Source: Cephalotus follicularis
Lineage: Eukaryota > Streptophyta > Magnoliopsida > Oxalidales > Cephalotaceae
Length of the DNA: 64,000 nt
Assembly (NCBI GenBank): GCA_001972305.1
Contig: BDDD01001978.1
Span: forward strand, 84,945 to 148,944
Direction: 5' to 3'
The notes below the pieces were generated by a model. That model was not told the DNA's origin and searched no databases. It saw only the letters and a program-made list of their open reading frames with translations. Positions 1 through 11,022 of this stretch are shown in pieces. Within the stretch, counting starts at the first letter, position 1; each line of letters opens with the position of its first letter. A program made the position numbers and the translations under genes.

Positions 1-637
1 TCAACTTCTTACATATTCCCCTTTCCTGCATGCTACTTATAGCTTTCTTTTACATGTTTTTGGTGATGTCTATATGTACACCTTTTTCTGGTCAAAGACT
101 CTTTTTACTTTCCTGTAAGGATTTTATGTTTGTTCATTTTGTTGTTGATAAATGCAAGCAAGTTTATGTGTTTAGATGTTTTCATCTGCCTAGGCAGGAA
201 AAGCATTCTAAGTCTCTTTCTCATATTTAAAATATTTATTTGGAAACCTCTCCTATTCTCTTTGACTAAGTTTATTCTCACTTACGATGAGTTTTGTTAT
301 GTTTGGTGTACTTGTTGGTGATGTTATTGCTGTTGTCATTTAATTGTCCATGCTGCAGTTCAANAGCCCTTGTTGGCTGTCTCCACATGGCTGGTGTCAC
401 AGGTATGCTTCCCTCATACCCGTGGCCAACATGGGTGCAAGGTGCTATTCCATGTTACCACCCTGTGCCATGCTCACACTGCTAACAGCTTGAATGGTTG
501 ATTTGTTACACTGACAATAGAAGCTCAAAAATGCCCAGCTTTAATTTCTGTGAACTTAAGAACCATCTTTTAGGAATATAGAATGGAGTACTAGATGCAT
601 CTTAATAGGAAAAAGAGCTGACTCTGAATATTCACAG
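1..637. other. intron/upstream sequence of the Sec1-type gene; no exon recognised
   Basis: No reading frame here matches the Sec1 family, and the first recognisable exon starts after an AG acceptor at 636-637. The stretch is T-rich with pyrimidine runs, as in a plant intron, so the preceding exons most likely lie left of the window. A single ambiguous base (N) is at 364. Short open frames at 30-485 have no recognisable similarity and are treated as chance. Confidence 0.5.
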
Positions 638-2654
638 ATTGCAGGAAAAATTAACAGAATTATAAGGGAGTTGGGGCTTCAAGACCTTGGGCAGCTGGAG
701 CAAGATTTGGTGTTTGGGGATGCGGGAACGAAGGACGTGAAAAATTTTTTGACCATAAAAGAGGTAAAAGTTTATAACAAAGATAAATTGATGTATTTAA
801 AAGTTGTAATTATATTATATAATTAAAATACCACTTTAATGCAGGATACAACTCGCGAAAATAAGTTGCGCTTGTTGATGATTCTTGCAGCGATGTATCC
901 TGAGAAGTTTGAAAGTGAAAAGGGTCTAAATCTGATGAAGGTTTAGCTGTCTACATATTCCTACTGAATGAGCTGTGTCTATATTTTCTTTACTGTAGGG
1001 GCTCTGTATATATTTCCATTCTTAATGGGAATATTTTATCCCTTTTGAGGTTCTATCGTAAATCTTCATCAGTCATGTGCTTCCTAACTTGATGGGACAA
1101 CATGTCATATGCCTATCAGCTGTGAATCTTATTCTTTGAATTTCTTTCAGTTAGCAAATCTACCACCAGACGACATGAATGCTGTGAATAACATGAGATT
1201 GCTTGGGGGATCATCAGATTCTAAAAAAAGTTCAACGGCATCTTTCTCTCTGAAGTTTGATATTCACAAGGTAAACATGCTTGTTAGTTATTCCCAATGG
1301 ATGAAAACCTGTTTCTAACAAAATCAATTTATTGTCCCTCTCCCATGTAATTGTCAGAAAAAGCGTGCAGCTCGGAAAGATCGCACCGGAGAAGAAGTAA
1401 CATGGAAATATTCACGGTTTTACCCCATTATAGAGGTATCGCTAAATTCAGTTAATTTCTTATGGATAATCTAATTTATATTCGCATGCAGTTATTAATC
1501 GTCATCAAATTCCACGCTAAGTACAGATCTTTTATCTTAAAAAAAGCCTGTTCAGCAATAGCAGGCCCGTTGTTTCATAGAAGGGCATGACGCAACATTA
1601 TTGGCAGAAATCTACCAGCATATGCCAAGATTATCTAACGCATGTCTTTGCATCTAACTATGCCTTTACTGTCCATTTCCAATATTCTATAAAGTCATAT
1701 GCAATGACTGCCTACTAAACATGCTTGTCATAAATTAGGAACTTACTGAAAAACTGAGCAAGGGAGAACTATCAAAGGATGATTATCCATGTTTGAACGA
1801 TCCAAGTCCAACTTTTCATGGGACTTCCGTTTCTGCATCAGTACATCACGCACCAGCTCCTCGTTCAGTGAGATCACGACAAGCCCCGACATGGGCTCGA
1901 CCTCGGAACTCTGATGATGGGTATTCAAGGTGCTCTTACAACTTCAATTTTATTAAATGGACAAGCAATCTGCCACTAATGATATGCATGCACTGGGGAC
2001 CACCAACTATAAAATTCAATTTTCTCAATGCTTTTGAAAAAAACCAACTCTTTAATTGATTTCATTCTCAATCGAGCTGTTTTCGATGTGATGACTGACA
2101 TGGTCTTGGTATCGTGCTTGCTATTTGTTTGGACCGTATTTTTAACTCCCAATAAACGATCATTTATCTCATCCATGCTTGTGTTCTGCTATGCTTTTGT
2201 AAACCATTCGGATTGATACAATATTTTTTCTCTGCTGACTGACAGTGATTCAGTATTAAGACATGCATCTAGTGACCTAAAGAAGATGGGCCAACGCATT
2301 TTTATATTCATTGTAGGAGGAGCCACTAGATCTGAGGTACGGAAAGTTCATACCCAATCTCCTTATTGATGTTGATGGTTCCCGTTTTGGTATTATGAAT
2401 TTACGCAGTGATTTTCTATGGCTCAGCTACGGGCTTGTCACAAGCTCACGACCAAGCTGAGGAGGGAAATTGTTCTTGGCTCAACAAGTCTTGATGATCC
2501 TCCTCAGTTTATTACGGTAGGGAGTTCTCTCCATAGTTTCCCATATAATGTCCCACTATCGGTCATGCTTGCCTAACAAAACTGTTCATTTGATTTACAG
2601 AAACTAAAGCTGATGACAGCGCACGAACTCTCTTTGGATGATCTCGAGATCTAA
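638..2654 (+). CDS. KEU: Sec1/Munc18-family SNARE regulator (KEULE/SEC1-like), 3' part, eight exons
   Basis: Plant Sec1 proteins bind syntaxins, including the cytokinesis syntaxin KNOLLE, and control vesicle fusion at the plasma membrane and cell plate. Exons are 638-763, 845-940, 1151-1270, 1358-1435, 1739-1929, 2246-2336, 2427-2516 and 2601-2654 (TAA). All introns are GT-AG and the joined frame stays open. Family landmarks are [67 protein letters not shown], a Ser/Arg-rich linker ending [31 protein letters not shown] and [16 protein letters not shown]. The split codon at 1929/2246 restores a serine. The N-terminal half (domains 1, 2 and part of 3) is outside the window. Compared with my memory of KEULE, the C-terminal tail after KLKLM is short and divergent. 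Whether this is the KEULE, SEC1A or SEC1B paralogue cannot be settled from this part. No lesion is visible, so the gene looks functional. Confidence 0.92.
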
Positions 2655-3049
2655 TTGTTGTCTTGTAGGAAGCTCAAAAGGCACAGTTGCGCAAGTTTCC
2701 AACCCCTTGTAATCATAGATAGATATGCTTAATCTCATTACATCCATTTTTTTCACATTCGATGTAAAGCGCAAGTTTCTCATATTTCTGCTTGATCTGT
2801 TTCACAAAGACATACGTGCCCTGGCTGTTTTCGATTCTATATTGCAAATTGTAATTGACATGCTGTAGTTGCTGAGAAATTGACGCCATGTATAGTGTTT
2901 CATTTAATTGGTAGTATAAAACCAATTAATAATCGGATACTGTGAGGCCCAATTATATGAGATTTCTTTTCTATCGATCATTCTATTTCACTAGTACATT
3001 TTATTGATGTTGTTGAACGTAACGTGGTGATTCATTAAGAAAGATATTA
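2655..3049 (+). other. 3' UTR and downstream flank of the Sec1-type gene
   Basis: This AT-rich stretch lies between the TAA at 2652-2654 and the first LTR-like insertion at 3050. No canonical AATAAA stands out. The 70-codon minus ORF here has no family features and is rejected. The 3' UTR probably ends somewhere in this interval. Confidence 0.5.
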
Positions 3050-3773
3050 TGTAACGCCCAAACCTCAAGCGATCCAAAAGTTGTGACGCGTTAATAACAG
3101 TATTATTCAATAATTTATGAAAAATTAAAAATATTTAATCAATATAATAATACATGTGAAAATTCAATAACAATAACATTCGTGAATAAAACCCAGTTTA
3201 TACAATATTATTTAAACGTAGTTTTATCACAGGCAGATAGGTCATAATACAAATATACCGTAAATTCCAAGGTTGTCGAACTGTAACCGGAAGAGGAGAC
3301 TTACCCTGGTTCAGTCCTCTGTTTGCTGCGAAGCTTCATCTGTACTTGACTCATTACATTACAATGTAATGGTTCAGTAACCACTAGTTATATAGGAACT
3401 CCTACCCATGCATATGTGGAGTGTAATGCAACAGATATAAATATATATGCAATGAGAGATGCAGTAAGAATAGTACAATACATCCAGTACATTCATTCAT
3501 CCTATAACAATCATTACGTAATTATTAGCGGTCAATAACAATCCATGACAGTCAAAATAAATCCTTTTGCGGCATTCCCTACTTACGGAGGAGCGGTAAC
3601 GCACTCCAGACGTTATGGGTAGAGAAGTCGGGAGAAATAAACATTTCAATTTAAGGCAGACCAGTTCCTCGGGTCCTCGGCTTTAGGAAGAGCAATATAC
3701 GTGCTCTAGGCGTCATAGGCAGAGGAGAGGAACATAAACATTCATTATACAGTATCAGTTATTCAATTAATGT

Positions 3774-3972
3774 GGCTCATTTCGGTCGGTGATCCACTGG
3801 CTCATCTCAGTCGGTGATCCATTGGCTCATCTCAATCGGTGATCTGTTGGGCTATCTAGGTGACCCACCTGGTTCAGCTCAATTTGGTGACCCATTAGGT
3901 CATCTCGGAAATAGCCTTACTGGCTCATCTCGGTCGGTGATCCCCGTAGGGCTCATCTCAGTAGTGATCCAG
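3774..3972. repeat. minisatellite of GGCTCATCTCGGTCGGTGATCC units
   Basis: About eight imperfect units of 22-30 bases, each pairing a CTCATCTC half with a GGTGA(T/C)CC half. The same minisatellite, with GGATCATCTC units, lies at the same relative place in the second copy (about 22826-22975). It therefore belongs to the family and was not acquired after insertion. Confidence 0.8.
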
Positions 3973-4534
3973 TCCATTTCATTACACTAACATTATTAAC
4001 ACATTAATATTACATTAACATTTTACCATAATGTCTGCCTTTATTACCACATTAAACCATGTTCCTTGCCTAAGTCATAATACACTATATTAATATAATC
4101 ACACTGTTGCACTTCATCCATTTATTCATGCTATGGTACGCATTACGCATGTACCAGGCCCAAGCTCATAACGCGTGCATAAATTGGACGAGCCCAGGCG
4201 CTGAGTACACATTATGAATGGCCCAGTATTCGTCACGTGGTAAGTTGGGCGCTGGATTCATCTTCATTGTGTATTCTCTCTATAAGGCGCACGAAGCAGC
4301 CTGTTGGGATAAAGGCAGAGGACAATACCTGTTGGAAAAGCATGCTCTGCTCATGGGTGCCTGCTTGGGACGCATAGCCGTGGACGATGCATGCTCGGGA
4401 GACATGGTCGGCTCATGAGTGCATGCATGGGATGCAGGGCAGAGGATAGCTCAAAGTACGCATAGTGGCCCAGGCGCTCTGTTCTGGCGCATCCTTAGGC
4501 GTTTGCCAAGGACAGGACGCATGCAGAGGACAAT

Positions 4535-4770
4535 GGCGTTCTCCGCACTTGGTGTCCTCGGGCGTTTAGTAGAGGGGAGCTCTGGCGTTTGGCACCTAGG
4601 GCGTCTTGGATTTAGCGTCCTCCGCACTTGTGTCCCCGAGCATTTACAGAGGACGGGACACATGCAGAGGACAATGGCGTCCTCCGCACTAGTGTCCCCG
4701 AGTGTTTGCAGCGAACAGGACACATGCAAAGGACAATGGCATCCTCCACACTTGTGTCCCCGGCATGTGT
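4535..4770. repeat. 62-bp tandem repeat in solo LTR copy 1
   Basis: Units begin at 4615, 4677 and 4739 (62-bp spacing), each starting GC(G/A)TCCTCC(G/A)CACT and ending with ACATGCA(G/A)AGGACAATG. A more diverged partial unit begins near 4535. These repeats create overlapping long open frames on both strands that are not genes. Confidence 0.8.
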
Positions 4771-5438
4771 CCCCTGGCAAGACGCATGGGTGGCTATGGT
4801 ACACCCCTGGCACGGGTAGAGCAGGACGCATGGATGGTGGAATGCGTCCTCGGCGATGACACCTTGATCGCGCGCTACTGGTTGCTCGGTCGTATGCCGG
4901 TGGAGAGCTCGGCACCTCGCCATGCTCGGACCCATGATGACTGGAGGCTCGATCATGCGATCATGGCACGACAATGGACGCGTTCTCGGGTCGCATGCCA
5001 AGCGTGCTCGGGCGTGGTAACGACCCGCTTCAGTGCAAAGTTGAATCAACGCATATTTCTTTGTATAAACATATGTAAATATATATAAATATATACATTC
5101 TCCATTAGTCCTCATTCTAAGGGATTAGGGTACACTTTTTATTCTTGCATTTCCAATACATTCATTCTATAATAACAGTAGCACAACATATATAAATTAA
5201 AATTACTAAAGTGTGCTGGTAGGAGATCCTACCTTAATTTGGCAAGATTGCAGTGCTTCTCCTTTGCTCGGCACAACTCCTCCAATGTTCCTCCGCCTTC
5301 ACTGCTTCTTTTTTCATGGCTCCTTTGAGAATGAGAGTGGGAGATTTAAAGGCAAGAGGAGGGAGACAAGAATGACATTTCTTTGTCTCTTTCCTCCAAA
5401 AGTCATCAGTAAAGCGTCCCCACACTCTCATTCCTTCT

Positions 5439-5447
5439 CTTTTATAG
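5439..5447 (-). promoter_or_regulatory. candidate LTR TATA box (minus strand)
   Basis: CTATAAAAG on the minus strand. The homologous position in the second copy (24898-24907) keeps CTATAAAAAG, although flanking bases have diverged. That conservation is the main reason for assigning minus orientation to both elements. Confidence 0.45.
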
Positions 5448-5878
5448 CCTTCGTTGAACTCCCTAGAATTTTCTACACATTTCTCACGGTCACTCTCTCT
5501 CAATTCTGGTTGAAGGAATTGTGGAGTGGTCAGCCCAGCTTCCTCATTATGGGCTGCCGAGGACGGCCCAAAGGTTCCATTTAATCACCCTTTTAGCCCA
5601 ATTCCATAAGGCTTAAATTCCTTTATTTATTCACCAGACCATAAACATTTTTTAGCCCAATTTCCATTTTATTCCAATACCATACATTCCATTCAAGGCC
5701 CAAAAATGTCATTTCAATTTCCAATCCAATAACAATATATTTTTTTTATTTATACAAATTCTGGGTATTACACATTACAAATAAATTGTTACAGTCACCT
5801 GAGATACCACTACATTACTAATAATTAATAGTAATAACAAAAACTCTTTAAATTGAGGTATACATATTCCTAATTTAT

Positions 5879-6189
5879 TATAAAGATAAGTCTCTAATTT
5901 TGATGAAGGATTTCTTAAGAAGATCAGCAATTTGATCTTTGGACCACATATAATATTGACAAATATCTGCACGTTTGATTTTCTCACGAATAAAATGATA
6001 GCTAATTTCGGTATGTTTGTTACGTTCATGAAATATTGGATTTAAACAGAATGAATGTTGACTAATTATCATAATGTAACAAAGCTACCTCTGGAGTTAT
6101 GAATCGAATCTTAGCAAGCAGTATCCTTAACTCATCAATAGCATGTACCATAGTACAGTATTCGGCCTTCGCACTAGACTGAGATACCA
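5879..6189 (-). pseudogene. Ty1/copia RNase H C-terminal relic
   Basis: Read on the minus strand, this matches the end of copia pol: an SSAKAEY motif (RNase H catalytic Glu region), then HERNKHTEISYHFIREK and a QIADLLKK block like the usual QLADIFTK end. The frame stops near 5879. A frame break occurs in the middle. The upstream (right-hand) part is cut by the LTR-like insertion at 6190, and no reverse transcriptase was found beyond it. It is a dead fragment. Confidence 0.7.
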
Positions 6190-8472
6190 TGTGACATCCC
6201 GTTTTATATTGGATATATGACTTTTAATTTATGGATCTTAGTGACTTTTAGTTTAAGGTTCCTTTAAATTTTCTTATTATATTTTAGCTCAAATTTTTTT
6301 ATCTAAGCCTAGTCCATTAACATTATTAATTTCTATTCTATTAGTTTATAAGGCTTATAAAAAGTTATTTGTACTTTTATTTGTTATAAATGCTTATTTA
6401 ATAATTTTGAACCTTGGCCCAATACATTTTAATGAAAGCATAATTCGGCCATCTACTAGATATCTCCTTAAACTTGTAGATTTATCTACATATTATCATT
6501 TGTTAAACACTACTTATGGAGAAGGGGTCTGGGGAATGGGAGGAAGAAACGGAGGAGAAAGATGAGGGGCGATCTTTTAATCTGGGTGCAACCGAATAGC
6601 CCGACCCGGCGCCTTTGTGCTTCCACTTCTCCATCTTCTTCCGAAATAAATTGAGGGCATGACCATATGAAATCTAATGTGTATCCATGAGGCGATTCGA
6701 AGCTCCAAGGAGCTGGTTTGCGACTAAAATTGCGAAGGACCCAGGTATGTGATGTTTTAATTTGATTTGAGATTAAGTTTCATGATTTCTGTTAGACTTA
6801 ACCATTGTGTTGAGCTATGTTGTTCAAGCCTGTTTTATGGTGCCCGAGGTTCTTGGTTCCGTTTTCATGTGATGGATATGAATTTTATTTCCTCAATGTG
6901 ATGTTATGCTATATAGTCTGGCCGACCAGACAATTGTGGTATGTCTTTTTTCCCGATCCGACCGTTGTATGTTCTGCCCAACAGAGGAGTAGTTGAAATC
7001 CATAATCTTTCTATCTATCTGTTATATTACCTGAGCGGTTGTGTATCTTGGCCGAACTGGATATTGTTGTGTGTGTGCATTTCTTGATTTGCTGATTCAT
7101 TGATGTATATATATTCTGACTGAGTAATGTATTGTTATTCCTGCACTAGTTTATTGATGTGTACCAAGTAGTTCATCTGAGTATGTGGTATCTTGGCTGG
7201 ACAATCTTGAGGTATTATGCAGTCTAGATTGATGATCTGGTATGTGTTTTATTCTGGCATTATATAGCATTTGTTGGTTAGATATTACACCTGAATTTAC
7301 TTCTTTTCTATCAATGCCCTATGTAGCTATCTTATTATTTACTGCTAGTGCGACATATTCTAATGGTCTAATGGTATGAAAGCTGTTCTAGTATTTCGCA
7401 GTGGTGTCCCTACTCTGCTCTGCGAGTATAGTTGGTGATGCATTTGTGATATTATAGTCTGGAAGATTTCATGGATGTTCACTGCGGATATTGTTGCCAC
7501 TTTAATTCTTCTCTTCTTTATACATCCTCTGGTATATGCAGTTGGACGGTTTTCATCAAGTATTATGATTGGGTGTGACTAATTTGGCTGGGGCTGCTAT
7601 AATATTATGGTCGGGTGTCTACTACAAATGCAGTTGTGACAAAATTTCTTCCTTTCATTGTATATTTTTGATATTACACAGTTGGTGTTAGTCTGATTAC
7701 GAGTCTCCTCTTATATTTGTTGATACAAAAGCAACACTTATATTATTCTTCTCTTATTACATTTTTTGCGTTTCTGGAGAACGGTGGCAGACTAATTTCT
7801 CCTCCTACAGTTTTGTGACAGTCGGGACTGCTAAAGAAAATTTGAAGATGTTGATTTCGGCTGACAGTTCAGATTAGTATTTTATATTTGCAGTGAGATT
7901 TTATGAGAATTTTATTTCTATCTTGATCTAAGTTATGTATTTATCATGTTTGTAATGTATATTATATTAGTGGAACCTGACGTAACCACCTTTTATGCCG
8001 AACCACTATAAAAAGTTTGTGTCTCTTCTTTATCTTTACTTTACTGCTATTATCGCCAAACATATATATTGACAGCAAATCCGATTAAATATAAAATTTT
8101 AGTGTTGTGGTAAATGAGATGCTTGATTGAAATGAATATATATATGTTCCCTAACAGTTAATTGGTGCTGCTTTTTATCAGGTTCACATATTTTAGTTTT
8201 ATGGTAGTTAATTCTTTTATAAACAATTCTTTCGAGGGACGGTGGACAATTTATATCACATTAATAGCTCGTTTGACAAAGATAAATTTTCTCCTTTCCT
8301 ATTATGCAATGTGGGATGCCAAGTTGACTAGTCAATATATATCCAAGTTAAAAAGTTTAAATACTCAGTGTTCAAGTAAGATTTACTGTAGGGTCAAGGA
8401 AATCAGTGAAATTTTGTCTTTGTAACGGCTCGTTTCGGGATGGTTAGAGTTATGTTGGAACGGGTCGTTACG
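6190..8472. mobile_element. solo-LTR-like insertion in a copia relic (about 2.3 kb)
   Basis: It starts TGTGACATCCCG and ends GGGTCGTTACG; the canonical CA end appears mutated to CG. Flanks TACCA (6185-6189) and TACAA (8473-8477) could be a duplication with one mismatch. No coding frame is recognisable across 2.3 kb of AT-rich sequence, and a plus-strand CTATAAAAAG lies near 8006. The left boundary is sharp because it interrupts copia RNase H. The right boundary is weaker, because the sequence beyond 8472 does not resume the copia frame. A solo LTR is the best guess. Confidence 0.5.
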
Positions 8473-8930
8473 TACAATGTTGTTGACACTCATTTTCTAC
8501 ACTTTATTTGTATACCTTTGTGACAGCCGTATTTACTATCTAAGTTTTATGGTTTAATGATTATTATATAGTTTTAAGAAGTAATAACTTCTTTTAGTAG
8601 ATATTTGTGGTAAATATTATTTTGAAGTTGTAATCTGTAACTTCGTTAATAGATAGTTATTTGCACTTGTTATACCAATAATAATATCTCACTTGTGATT
8701 CATCATGTTACTTTTATAAATATTGTTAGAAAACTCATTGTAAAAGATCATCAACCATCAACACAAATGAGTTTAATGGGTTTCAATTACCTTTTATTAA
8801 TTCAATTATGTCTTGCACTTATTTTTTGTAGTAGTCTTTGTTGTTAAAATTCCATTATCTTCGATTCTACTTCAATTGTCATCAATCCATTAACAACTTT
8901 CCATTTCTGCCTTAACAGAACCTATGAACT
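8473..8930. repeat. dispersed AT-rich repeat, copy 1
   Basis: From GACACTCATTTTCTACA onward this stretch aligns with 26884-27125: ATGATTATTATA(T/C)AGTTTTAA, then CATTGT and TTAATTCAAT(T/C)ATGTCTTG occur in the same order and spacing. No coding frame or terminal repeat is recognised, so its class is unknown. Confidence 0.5.
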
Positions 8931-9353
8931 GGTTTCCTTTGTTTGGAAGAAAAGGAAAATATTTTTACTGGAAAATATTTTTTTAAAAAATATTTTTTTT
9001 TATGTTTGGGGTCACGATCTGGAAAATATTTTCTTTTATTAATAAAATTATTTTTTATTCATTAACATATGTATGTTAAGATAGAGAAAGAGAGATTGAG
9101 AGAGAGATAGAGAGAGAGATAGAACAAAAAGAGAGAGAAGAAGAGAGATAGAGAGAAACTTACTTGAATGAGAGAGAGAACGATTTGTTATGATTTTTTT
9201 TTAAAATCATAAAAGATAAGAGAGGGCAAAATGTTTTCTTTTTTTTAAGTAAAATATTTCTTTATATTTATATTAAAATTTTTTGTTGACTGGAAAATAT
9301 TTTACGTTAACTTATTCTCTAAAGGTTACTAAACACTTCAAACAGATGAAACC
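8931..9353. mobile_element. MITE-like element with terminal inverted repeats
   Basis: The ends GGTTTCCTTTGTTTGGAAG and CTTCAAACAGATGAAACC are inverted copies with a few mismatches. The body is AT-rich and repeats GGAAAATATTTT in both orientations. No transposase frame is present. No convincing target-site duplication was found, so exact ends are uncertain. Confidence 0.45.
9084..9178. repeat. GA-rich (GAGAGATA)n microsatellite
   Basis: An imperfect run of AGAGAGAGATAG and GAGAGA units inside the MITE-like element. Confidence 0.85.
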
Positions 9354-10101
9354 TTAGGCCTGCTATTAGGATTGGAATAGAAGAAGATTCATATTATTTT
9401 TTAGTCCATTGATCGCGAAATCATTTAAGGGTATTATTTTAAAATACATTCGCATTTGTTTAGACGTATTCTAGGTGGAACATTTTCCAAAAAATAATTT
9501 GGCATACCCGATGAAACACTTATGATTTTGTTTTCAAAATCATAAGATAGGTATATTGTTATTTTATTCTCTTATTTTTTATCCAAAAAAGATCAATTTA
9601 GAGACGTGAATGAATGGTGGAAAATGATTCCATATTAGTTACAAAAATAATAAACTTAGAAATTGATGATCCCAAGATAAAATAAAAAAAGTCAAAGTAG
9701 ACTATTAATGCCTAAAAGACCTTGGGCTTTGAAAAAAATATTAAGGTCATTTTAATTCAACAAATAATGTTTGATATAAAAAATAATTACGGTGATTCAA
9801 TTGAAAGCATGATGTATACAAGGCTACAAGTCAAGCAATGTATTTCTTCGAAGTTTCATAGGGCAAATATATAAAAAAATATATGATCAAGAAACCAGAA
9901 TTTTGTTTGGCCAAATTGAAATAGGATAGATGGTAATTTTTACATTCTTCTCTCAATTCAGAATAAAAAAAATGTAACTTTTCATGATTAATTCTTATTT
10001 ATAAACAAGAGACCAGATTAATTAAAACCGAGTTAAGGCTTACTTTCGTTTAGATTAGAACGAAATGAGATGAAATTTTACGGTCACTTTTAATTACTAA
10101 T
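9354..10101. other. AT-rich spacer left of the Tat element
   Basis: I recognise nothing here: no long frame, terminal repeat or conserved motif. The last five bases (CTAAT, 10097-10101) are the left target-site duplication of the Tat element. Confidence 0.5.
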
Positions 10102-10284
10102 TGATGGAGGAAAAATATGTTTATATTAAAGGACACGTGTCCACAGCAGACAAGACCAACTGTCCATGAAGGATTAGAAGCTTGCCAACAGGCAGTGCCG
10201 AGGAGTCACACATGGCAAGGAACATCATTCTCGGACCTGGATCTGAGGATCATTATTTTTTGAAGAGAACACACTGATACATCA

Positions 10285-10307
10285 AGTCCGAGGACACTCC
10301 TCGGACT
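10285..10307. other. perfect hairpin in Tat U3
   Basis: AGTCCGAGGA - CAC - TCCTCGGACT: a 10-bp perfect stem with a 3-base loop. It is repeated in the 3' LTR. A second, slightly bulged stem GGCCGAGGA/TCCTCGGGCC follows about 40 bases downstream. Confidence 0.8.
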
Positions 10308-10717
10308 CAAAGGCAGAAGTCCATATCCAAGGTGTAGGGGCCGAGGACTTCCTCGGGCCAAAGTATCTACCAGGTGTGAAACAAGAGGCACACCCTCCAC
10401 TACACAGAAACTGAGAACCTCCTTCTCGGACGTACTAAAACTTGTTCCATCCTCGGAACTGTAGCAGAGACTCACTATCCTCTACAATCCAGCAACGGAG
10501 GACCTCAACCTTATCTACGGGATAAAGGGATTAACTTCACCAGATTCTTTGGGATTTGGCCTTATCCAAATAACGAGATAGAGTTATAATCAACCACCAA
10601 CAAAGGAAAACAGCGACATTACAGGCGGAGATCAAGGGAATGACCGAGATGCACGGCATTTCCCTAGGGGATAACAATCACATCCGAATTACACGCTCTA
10701 TCAGTTACAAAATTCCA

Positions 10718-10726
10718 CTATAAATA
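10718..10726 (+). promoter_or_regulatory. LTR TATA box
   Basis: CTATAAATA about 617 bases into the LTR, followed by the conserved block ACAAGTTCAACAGACTGAAC. The same box is at 21635-21643 in the 3' LTR and at 48930-48938 in the solo LTR. Confidence 0.7.
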
Positions 10727-10978
10727 CAAGTTCAACAGACTGAACAAAGGTCAACAACTTTTACATTCTAAAGAACCTAATTTCATCTGCACTTGTCTAA
10801 CTTGAGCGTCGGAGTGTCCCCGGGAGTACAACCTCCTGGACTTCCACCATTTTTGTTACCTTGTGCAGGTGTCCGAGATCAACCTTTTTCCTCAAGGCAT
10901 CAGTGACAAGCGTTTCTCTCTACAAATAAAAGTCCTCCACGTAGGATACTGTTGAGAGAAGGTTTTCTGTATCAACAG

Positions 10979-10996
10979 TTGGCGCCGTCTGTGGGA
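10979..10996 (+). other. primer-binding site
   Basis: TTGGCGCCGTCTGTGGGA lies one base after the LTR end. TGGCGCC at this position is standard for plant gypsy elements. The same site occurs in reverse at 34428-34446 in the minus-strand Tat fragment. I do not assign the tRNA species. Confidence 0.8.
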
Positions 10997-11022
10997 AACG
11001 CTACAAAAAGTCATCAATAACC

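Larger units (their letters stand above)
3050..5772 (-). mobile_element. solo-LTR-like insertion, family 1 copy 1 (about 2.7 kb)
   Basis: The element has TG...CA ends (TGTAACGCCC at 3050, GGTATTACA at 5772) and flanks TATTA/CATTA, a 5-bp target-site duplication with one mismatch. It is homologous along its length to 22201-25215: the same first 250 bases, a diagnostic GGAGACT(T/C)ACCC block, a GATCC/GGTGAC minisatellite, a CATGCAGAGG-rich middle and the same terminal block. No gag or pol frame is present, so a solo LTR of a gypsy-type element is the simplest reading. Orientation is provisionally minus, because a TATA box on that strand (5439-5447) is kept in both copies and the minus-strand end GGGCGTTACA is typical of gypsy LTRs. 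Open frames in 4218-5115 are GC-rich low-complexity chance ORFs. Confidence 0.72.
10102..10977 (+). repeat. 5' LTR of the Tat element
   Basis: Begins TGATGGAGG and ends GTATCAACA. U3 carries several CCGAGGA/TCCTCGG inverted repeats. A TATA box lies at 10718-10726. The 3' part shares long blocks with the solo LTR at 48252-49190. Confidence 0.95.

Noticed and set aside
4419..5115. Overlapping ORFs of 128-167 codons on both strands
   Set aside because: They come from the 62-bp tandem repeats and GC-rich core of solo LTR copy 1; no domain and no conservation.
10979..10996. tRNA gene or rRNA fragment
   Set aside because: The short tRNA-like match is the retrotransposon primer-binding site.
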